Position numbers and translations under genes: made by a program. DNA of 64,000 nt from Clostridiales bacterium (GTDB lineage: Bacteria; Bacillota; Clostridia; Christensenellales; Borkfalkiaceae), in contig SVHH01000002.1 in NCBI GenBank assembly GCA_015055945.1, positions 153,374 to 217,373 on the forward strand, read 5' to 3'. The notes below the pieces were generated by a model. The model was not told the DNA's origin, did no database searches, and saw nothing but the letters and a program-made list of their open reading frames with translations. Below are positions 58,395-64,000 of this stretch, piece by piece. Numbering within the stretch: the stretch's first letter is position 1; each line of letters begins with the position of its first letter.

Positions 58395-59906
58395 ATGCCA
58401 TTTGAACCTGTTTTTGAAACCATAAATTATACTTGCGGGAAAAAAACGCTTACAGAACAAATTAAAGTCGAGTGCAGAACTGCCGTTAAACAAGAAGACC
58501 TTTTATCCGTATTAAACGTTTCTGCGTTTGCAACCGTTACTAAAGGTCAAGCGGATGAGAATAAGTTTAACTACGGTGGAAAAGTTGTTTTTTATACAAG
58601 TTATATATCCGCCGACGGCGCACCAGCAAAGTGTGAGTGCGGCAGTGAGTTTAAGGGGGATATTAAAGATGAAATTTTCTCTCTTAACTCAAAAACTACT
58701 GTTAGCGCAGTAGTGGATAAAGCGTATGCAGAATATAGCGGTGCATATTTAACAGTTATTGCCTACGTTACCATACGCGTAAAGGTTAGCGACTGCAAAG
58801 AAGTGAACGCGCTGTCTGGCGGTTCAAACCTAATTATAAATGAAAGCGAACTAAAGTACCCCAAAAGTTACGGTTTAAAAAGAGCATCTTATCCAGTAGA
58901 AGAAGAATTCCAAGTTGGCTATGCTGTTGAAGAAGTTTTAAGCCATCGCGCGCAAGCGGTTATTAGTGCGGTGCAGTGTGGGGTAGGATGTATTATCGTG
59001 GACGGCGAAGTTTTATTGTCGGCGATAATGTTGCAATCTTCACAAAGAAATGGTATAATAAAAGAAAACAAAACTTTTCCGTTCCGTGTGGAAATCGAGT
59101 GCGAAGACGCTATGCCTAATATGCAGGCGGCGGCTAGCGTAAAAGAACGCTCATTCAAAATCGACGTTGCAGTTGATAAAGAAAACGCCGTAAGCGTAAT
59201 TACCGCAAGCGTTATTTTAGATTTAGAAGGCGAAGCGTTCTATACGGACGTTGTAACACTTGCAACGGATGCGTTTTCTACTGAACAAGAAGTAGAAATC
59301 GTAAAAGAAAAGGTTAAACACACCAACTTAGGTAAGTTAACTACTTGCTCGGTTACCGTTTCGGGTAGGGCTATAACCCCCGAACTATCCGTTGGCGCAA
59401 GTGTGCTTGCGGTCGGTGGCGAAAAAGTGGAAATAGTTAAGGTTGACTGCGCTAACGATTGCACTACTATCAGCGGTGTAATTAGTGCGACGGCATATCT
59501 TCGTGATGGTGATGAAAAGATTTTTACTATAAACCTTGAAACGCCGTTTGAAAGTGCTGTATCTTGCGAGTTTTTGTGCGAAGATATTTCAGACATTTGC
59601 GCAAGGGCTTATAACGGTCGCGCAAAGATTGTTTCTTTAACAGAAACCGATTTGGAAGTAGACATAAGTTTTACGGTTTATCCAGAAGAAAAAACCGAAT
59701 TAGAAGTCATAGGTAAAATTAAACCTATTGGTGAAAAAGTTAAACCCACGGCAGCACTTTCAGTTTATATTGCAACTGCGGGCGAAGATATGTGGACGCT
59801 TGCAAAAAGGCTTAGCGTAAGCCCTGAAACACTTGCGCAAACTAATTCCGATTTAACTTTTCCGCTAACTGGCGATGAGAGAATAGTAATATATAGACAA
59901 AAATAA
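58395..59906 (+). CDS. SPOCS (DUF3794) repeats plus C-terminal LysM protein
   Basis: 503 residues. Three SPOCS/DUF3794 modules fill residues about 10-430, recognisable by repeated beta patterns and VDGEVLLSAIMLQS-type and KEVNALSGG-type turns. The end (residues about 455-503) is a LysM domain (IATAGEDMWTLAKRLSVSPE...LAQTNSD). This combination is typical of clostridial spore-envelope proteins, and LysM binds peptidoglycan/cortex. There is no signal peptide, as expected for a mother-cell coat protein. I start at ATG 58395 behind AAGGGAG. A weak sigma-E-like element (TCATAAT, 15 bases, ATATATTT) lies upstream. ispE follows 13 bases after the stop. Confidence 0.88.
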   Translation: MPFEPVFETINYTCGKKTLTEQIKVECRTAVKQEDLLSVLNVSAFATVTKGQADENKFNYGGKVVFYTSYISADGAPAKCECGSEFKGDIKDEIFSLNSKTTVSAVVDKAYAEYSGAYLTVIAYVTIRVKVSDCKEVNALSGGSNLIINESELKYPKSYGLKRASYPVEEEFQVGYAVEEVLSHRAQAVISAVQCGVGCIIVDGEVLLSAIMLQSSQRNGIIKENKTFPFRVEIECEDAMPNMQAAASVKERSFKIDVAVDKENAVSVITASVILDLEGEAFYTDVVTLATDAFSTEQEVEIVKEKVKHTNLGKLTTCSVTVSGRAITPELSVGASVLAVGGEKVEIVKVDCANDCTTISGVISATAYLRDGDEKIFTINLETPFESAVSCEFLCEDISDICARAYNGRAKIVSLTETDLEVDISFTVYPEEKTELEVIGKIKPIGEKVKPTAALSVYIATAGEDMWTLAKRLSVSPETLAQTNSDLTFPLTGDERIVIYRQK

Positions 59907-59919
59907 GGGAAAAACACAA

Positions 59920-60789
59920 ATGAAAAAACTTACGGTTTTAACTCCGGCAAAACTCAATCTTACGCTTGACGTTTTGGGCGTAAACGGCAACTTTCACGAT
60001 ATTGAATCTTTAGTTGTTTCTATCAATCTGTTCGATAAAATAACCGTAAAGGCGCGCCAGGACGGCAAAATTACCCTTCTAACCAAGGGTAGAGAAGTTG
60101 ATTGCCCTGTGATTGAAAATAACGCTTATAAGGCAGCAAAATTGTTTGTAGACACTTTTGGAACTACGGGTGTTGATATTATTGTTGACAAAAATATCCC
60201 CGTTGCTGGTGGGCTTGGTGGTTCTTCTGCGGATATTGCGGGCGTGCTCAACGCACTTAACGCGCTTTATGGAATAAATGGAGAGATTGAACTTCTTGCA
60301 AATGATTTAGGCAGCGACGCAGCGTATATGTTGCATGGCGGTGTTGCGGTTATGAAAGGTAGGGGTGAAATCATTGAAACGAGCGATGCAGATAGAAAGA
60401 TTTATCTTCTTCTCATTACTGAAGATACTCAAATCGCAGCAAGAAATTGTTATAAAAAATTTGACCAAAAGAAAAAACTTTACCCATCGGTTACTCAAAA
60501 AGCCGAAAGAATTTTGTATACGGGAGATTTAGAACAGTTATTCCCATTGCTTAAAAATGACTTAGGCGAAGCCGCAGCAGAACTCGTGCCTAATATCAAA
60601 CACAATATATTTAACCTTAAAAAAGCGGGTGCAGCAAATGCGCTTGTCGCAGGTAGCGGACCTACTGTTTACGGTGTGTTTGAAGAAAAAGCGGAAAGGG
60701 ATAAAGCATATAAAAAACTCACCGCGCTTTACGGAAAAAGTTTGATAAAAGCGGAAACGGTTGTTAAAATTAATAACAAATTCATATAA
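59920..60789 (+). CDS. ispE: 4-diphosphocytidyl-2-C-methyl-D-erythritol kinase
   Basis: A 289-residue GHMP-family kinase of the MEP isoprenoid pathway. The opening VLTPAKLNLTLDVLGVNGNF is the IspE start, IPVAGGLGGSSADIAGVLNA is the ATP-binding GHMP motif (residues about 90-109), and GSDAAYMLHGGVAVMKGRGE (about 128-147) contains the catalytic Asp region. The end has a NALVAGSGPTVYGVFE motif (GHMP motif 3). Length is standard. The gene lies 13 bases behind the SPOCS/LysM gene, so it shares that transcript. GGGAAAAACAC provides a modest ribosome site. Confidence 0.95.
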   Translation: MKKLTVLTPAKLNLTLDVLGVNGNFHDIESLVVSINLFDKITVKARQDGKITLLTKGREVDCPVIENNAYKAAKLFVDTFGTTGVDIIVDKNIPVAGGLGGSSADIAGVLNALNALYGINGEIELLANDLGSDAAYMLHGGVAVMKGRGEIIETSDADRKIYLLLITEDTQIAARNCYKKFDQKKKLYPSVTQKAERILYTGDLEQLFPLLKNDLGEAAAELVPNIKHNIFNLKKAGAANALVAGSGPTVYGVFEEKAERDKAYKKLTALYGKSLIKAETVVKINNKFI

Positions 60790-60793
60790 ATTG

Positions 60794-60824
60794 CTGCCCC
60801 AGTGTGTATTTGGGGCAGTTTTTT
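60794..60824 (+). terminator. Terminator of the SPOCS/LysM-ispE operon
   Basis: CTGCCCCA/TGGGGCAG stem with a T-tail. Confidence 0.92.
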
Positions 60825-60839
60825 ATTTTAAAAATGAAA

Positions 60840-60868
60840 GTATAAACAATTAAATTTTTGTCAATAAC
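60840..60868 (+). promoter_or_regulatory. Candidate sigma-F promoter of spoIIR
   Basis: GTATA (60840-60844), 15 bases, then GTCAATAAC (60860-60868), matching GyATA-N15-GGnnAnAmT at most positions. spoIIR is a forespore sigma-F gene in B. subtilis. Confidence 0.5.
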
Positions 60869-60900
60869 TTATGCAACGAAAGTCTTAAGGAGAATGTAAA

Positions 60901-61437
60901 ATGAAAAAGATTTGCATAAGTTTTTTGTTTATTACCATAATAATTTTGTCGGGAATAGGTCTTATTGCTCAAAAACCGCAAAAAAGCGAGGAGTATCTAA
61001 GGATACATATCCGCGCAAATTCCAACCTTGAAATTGACCAAGCGGTAAAATACAAGGTTAAAGAGCAGGTTGTAAAATACCTTACGCCCTTTATTGCCGA
61101 GTGTAAAACAAAAACGGATGCTGAAAATATGCTAGAAAGCAACCTTGCTGGCGTTTGTGCCGTTGCTGATAAGGTGCTAAGAAACAGCGGATTTTCATAC
61201 ACAGCAAAAGCAAGTATCAAAACCGAAGAATTTCCAACCAGGGTTTACGATAATTTAGAGTTGGAACACGGTTTTTACGATGCGTTAATCATTGAACTTG
61301 GCGAAGGCGTAGGCGATAATTGGTGGTGTGTTGTTTACCCGCCACTATGCTTTACGGGGAATGAGTGCGGTTACGTTTACAGGAGCAAAATTTTAGACGT
61401 AATATCCGATTTTTATAAAAGTAAGGAGAAACAATAA
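60901..61437 (+). CDS. spoIIR: Stage II sporulation protein R
   Basis: A 178-residue secreted forespore signal that triggers SpoIIGA cleavage of pro-sigma-E in the mother cell. An N-terminal signal sequence (residues about 3-23) is followed by the family block SEEYLRIHIRANSNLEIDQA (about 29-48) and by KASIKTEEFPTRVYDNLELE (about 105-124). The final conserved segment is NWWCVVYPPLCFTG (about 144-157). These are hallmark SpoIIR motifs. AAGGAG precedes the ATG. The stop codon directly abuts the sleB start, so the two are co-translated. A sigma-F-like promoter lies upstream. Confidence 0.96.
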   Translation: MKKICISFLFITIIILSGIGLIAQKPQKSEEYLRIHIRANSNLEIDQAVKYKVKEQVVKYLTPFIAECKTKTDAENMLESNLAGVCAVADKVLRNSGFSYTAKASIKTEEFPTRVYDNLELEHGFYDALIIELGEGVGDNWWCVVYPPLCFTGNECGYVYRSKILDVISDFYKSKEKQ

Positions 61438-62127
61438 ATGAAAAAGATTTTCAAAGTATTGATAATCGCGGTTATGGTAATTTGTATGGGTGTTTCCGTG
61501 GGCTCGGTTACCGCTCAGCCACGCCTAAACACCGTTTGCGCCGCGGTTTATCAACAAGGCAGCCGTGGAGACGTTATCAAGACTATGCAAAGAAAACTTA
61601 AAAATTGGGGATATTACAAAGGCTCGGTAGACGGAATTTTCGGCAAACAAACAAGAGAAGCCGTTAAGTATTTTCAAAGAAAGAACGGCTTAAAGGTTGA
61701 CGGCATCGTGGGGAACAACACGCTTAAAGCGCTCGGGATGAGCACTTCTTCTTCCAGTTCATCTTCGAATTATAGCGATGCGGACTTAAATTTACTTGCT
61801 CGCTTAATTTACGGCGAAGCAAGAGGTGAAAGTTACGCTGGACAAGTGGCAGTAGGCGCGGTTGTTATGAACAGAATTAAAAGCGCATCTTTTCCCAACA
61901 CTATGGCGGGCGTAATTTATCAAAAGTACGCGTTTACCGCGGTTGACGACGGACAAATAAACTTAACGCCAAACGCAACTGCAAGAAAGGCGGCACAAGA
62001 CGCTATGAATGGCTGGGACCCATCTTACGGCGCGCTGTATTATTATAACCCGTCAACGGCAACCAGTTCGTGGATTTTCACAAGAAAAACTACCGTAACA
62101 ATCGGTAATCACGTGTTTGCTATTTAA
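61438..62127 (+). CDS. sleB: Spore cortex-lytic enzyme SleB
   Basis: 229 residues. A signal peptide (about 1-30) targets it outside. Residues about 38-100 are a peptidoglycan-binding type 1 domain (GDVIKTMQRKLKNWGYYKGS, FGKQTREAVKYFQRKNGLKV). A Ser-rich linker follows. Residues about 117-229 are the Hydrolase_2/CwlJ-SleB catalytic domain: DLNLLARLIYGEARGESYAG with the catalytic Glu, and GWDPSYGALYYYNPSTATSS. It is a lytic transglycosylase that degrades spore cortex during germination. It starts immediately at the stop of spoIIR, with GGAGAAAC as ribosome site, and is followed 11 bases later by ypeB, its usual partner. Confidence 0.95.
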   Translation: MKKIFKVLIIAVMVICMGVSVGSVTAQPRLNTVCAAVYQQGSRGDVIKTMQRKLKNWGYYKGSVDGIFGKQTREAVKYFQRKNGLKVDGIVGNNTLKALGMSTSSSSSSSNYSDADLNLLARLIYGEARGESYAGQVAVGAVVMNRIKSASFPNTMAGVIYQKYAFTAVDDGQINLTPNATARKAAQDAMNGWDPSYGALYYYNPSTATSSWIFTRKTTVTIGNHVFAI

Positions 62128-62138
62128 GGAGAACTAAA

Positions 62139-64000
62139 ATGGAAAAGAAAAAGAATAACGCCGTAGAAAAGGCGGAAAAAGTAGCAGAAAAAAACGATAA
62201 TTTAAAAAAGGCTAAATCTCAAGGCGCAAAAAAGGTGCAGCCTAAAAAAAGCACTCAAAACAAACAAAACGAAAAACAAATAAAGCGAGAAAAAATTAAG
62301 GCTGAAAAAGAAAGAATTAAATTAGAGCGCGAAAAGGCTCAAGCGCAAAAGCGCATAGAAATGGCTAAAATTAAAGCGCACAAAAAGGCGGAAAAACAAA
62401 AGGCAAAAGCCGCGCTGCTTAGAGAAAGACACCGCCGTGATTTAGAACACAAAAAGCACCTTCAAGAGTTAAAGGCGGAAAGGGAAGCCAAAAGACAAAT
62501 GCTTAAAAACGAGAGCAAAAAAGAAAGAAGTGAACGCTTAGCCAAAGAAAGAGAACAGAAAAGACAAGCATATCTTCAAAAAAGACAACAAAAAGAACAA
62601 GAAAGAAATAGAATTTTACAAGAAAAGAGATTAAAGAGAGAGCAGCGCGCTAAAGAACGCAGACAAAATAGAGAGAGAAGAAAGGGTTACGGCGGTTGGC
62701 TTGCCGCAGTTATTACTTTGGGTATCGTAAGTTTAGTTCTTGCGTCCGTTTTAACCTTTACTTTTTTAATGCCTACTGCCGAAGACAATATGTTAGAAGC
62801 GGGTTATCAAAAGAATTTTTACGATACGGTTGAGCAAATTGATAACATTGACTTAAATCTTTCAAAAGCACTTGCAACTGCCGACAAGGGCGCGCTTCAA
62901 CAATATTTAGTGGATACGGCAATCAACAGCGAACTTGCTGAAAACGATTTGCAACAACTTCCACTTCACGATGAAAGCAAGCATTACACTACAAAACTTA
63001 TCAACCAAATAGGCGACTATGCAAAGTATCTTAACAAAAAGATTATCACTGGGGATAAATTATCGCAAGAAGATTATCAAGCACTCTCTACGCTTTATAG
63101 GGCAAACCTTGCGTTAAAGAATTCTTTGCAAGAAATGATGGGGAGTATGGGCGATGATTTTTCTTTCTCATCAATGCTTGAAGGCAACAGTAAAAACCTT
63201 GTCATAAAAGGTTTTGATGAACTTCAAAACTTGTCCGTGCAATACCCCGAACTCATCTACGACGGACCGTTTTCAGACGGGCTGACCGAGCGTGAAATTA
63301 AAGGTTTAAAGGGTGAGGAAATTGACGAGAATGCCGCAAAGGAAAAGTTTAACAAAATATTTAACGCTTACGAACTTAAAAGCGTGCAAAACGTAGGTTT
63401 AGCAAGCGGCGAAATAGAGTGTTATAACGTTCAAGCCCAAGTTAACGGCGATATTTTGTACGCACAAATTTCTAAAAAGGGCGGCGAACTAATAATGTTT
63501 TCTTACGCGGGCAGTTGTAACGCTATGCATTGTGATGAAGATAAGGCAACCGAAGTTGCGGCTGAGTTTATAACTTCGCTCGGTATTAAAGATATGAAAC
63601 CCGTGTGGGTAAACCTTTCAAACAACGTTTACACCGTAAACTTTGCGTTAGAAAAAGATAACGTTATAGTATATTCAGATTTAATTAAGGTGCGCGTGTG
63701 TGCGGAAACTCAAATGGTAATCGGTTTAGAAGCAAGAAGTTATTATACTAACCACACCGAAAGGGTTATCGGCACGCCGTCCCTTTCAAAATCACAAGCA
63801 GCAAAGAAAGTTTCTGATAATATAGAACTTAGAACTTGCCGTTTGGCGTTAGTTCCCATCGGCACTTCAAGCGAAAAACTTTGTTACGAGTTTTCTGGTG
63901 AATGCGACGGCTCAACCTATTACGTTTATATCGATGCTATACATGGTAGACAAGTTGAGATGTTTAAGGTTATAGAGTCGACTGAAGGCACTCTCTTAAT
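62139..64000 (+). CDS. ypeB: YpeB germination protein with a charged N-terminal extension, cut by the window end
   Basis: At least 620 codons are visible, open to the end of the window. Residues 1 to about 183 are almost entirely Lys, Arg, Glu, Gln and Ala (KREKIKAEKERIKLEREKAQ type) with no hydrophobic core, predicting a long charged single helix or coiled coil. Residues about 187-209 are one membrane helix (WLAAVITLGIVSLVLASVL). The rest matches YpeB: the DLNLSKALATADKGALQQYL region, then PepSY-like modules (YTVNFALEKDNVIVYSD). YpeB stabilises SleB in the spore, and its gene normally follows sleB as here. Typical YpeB of about 450 residues lacks the long charged extension. AAGGAG precedes the ATG. 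Confidence 0.9.
   Translation, partial: MEKKKNNAVEKAEKVAEKNDNLKKAKSQGAKKVQPKKSTQNKQNEKQIKREKIKAEKERIKLEREKAQAQKRIEMAKIKAHKKAEKQKAKAALLRERHRRDLEHKKHLQELKAEREAKRQMLKNESKKERSERLAKEREQKRQAYLQKRQQKEQERNRILQEKRLKREQRAKERRQNRERRKGYGGWLAAVITLGIVSLVLASVLTFTFLMPTAEDNMLEAGYQKNFYDTVEQIDNIDLNLSKALATADKGALQQYLVDTAINSELAENDLQQLPLHDESKHYTTKLINQIGDYAKYLNKKIITGDKLSQEDYQALSTLYRANLALKNSLQEMMGSMGDDFSFSSMLEGNSKNLVIKGFDELQNLSVQYPELIYDGPFSDGLTEREIKGLKGEEIDENAAKEKFNKIFNAYELKSVQNVGLASGEIECYNVQAQVNGDILYAQISKKGGELIMFSYAGSCNAMHCDEDKATEVAAEFITSLGIKDMKPVWVNLSNNVYTVNFALEKDNVIVYSDLIKVRVCAETQMVIGLEARSYYTNHTERVIGTPSLSKSQAAKKVSDNIELRTCRLALVPIGTSSEKLCYEFSGECDGSTYYVYIDAIHGRQVEMFKVIESTEGTLL

Overview
The window looks like chromosomal DNA from an anaerobic, spore-forming member of the Clostridia (Bacillota). 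It is AT-rich, has strong AGGAGG-type ribosome sites, and its promoters match sigma-A. It carries a sporulation set: a Spo0A-family regulator, SpoIIR, the SleB/YpeB germination pair, YyaC, a SPOCS/LysM protein and Veg. Rubrerythrin fits an anaerobe. GTP-dependent PEP carboxykinase, LuxS, glutamine synthetase, a GH2 glycosidase and a GPH sugar transporter suggest a fermentative, probably gut-associated lifestyle. I cannot name the genus.

Layout. 0-10 kb: membrane-anchored XRE regulator, RNase P RNA, a small split gene, an MFS transporter, a zinc-ribbon membrane protein, an amino-acid-kinase orphan, rubrerythrin, an M20 dipeptidase, radC-gltX and yyaC. 10-17 kb: cvpA-like gene, three parS sites, a long non-coding stretch, then ftsH, parA, parB, nfeD and an SPFH gene. 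The parS cluster suggests the replication origin is not far away. 17-22 kb: DUF2156-GNAT fusion, coaE, polA, tRNA-Leu. 22-27.4 kb: a six-hairpin array in front of a four-helix-bundle gene, a lipoprotein, a YwaF-like/acyltransferase pair and a hypothetical protein. 27.4-39 kb: pckG, luxS, a repeat-bearing SGNH lipoprotein behind two tandem 38-bp palindromic repeats, glnA, a NhaC-type antiporter, a frameshifted GPH transporter divergent from a GH2 gene. 39-46 kb: XRE repressor, SipW-type signal peptidase, two TasA/camelysin-like surface proteins, a 29-residue ORF, then a two-component system. 46-64 kb: FakA/SGNH/DegV lipid-kinase operon, rplM-rpsI, lipoproteins, spo0A, MBL hydrolase, acidic zinc-ribbon protein, veg, SPOCS/LysM, ispE, spoIIR-sleB-ypeB (the last runs off the window).

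Main points of interest. (1) The Spo0A-family protein has an intact-looking DNA-binding domain but Gly at position 56 instead of the phospho-acceptor Asp, and has lost half of the acidic pair. (2) An XRE regulator sits beside a SipW/TasA-like surface-fibre operon, with perfect dyads lodged between -35 and -10 elements. (3) A compact multi-hairpin element directly precedes an Avd/23S-IVS-type four-helix-bundle protein, a candidate RNA-protein element. (4) YpeB carries an extra charged N-terminal region of about 185 residues.

All coordinates and motifs were read by eye. Family names rest on recognised motifs and not on database searches.
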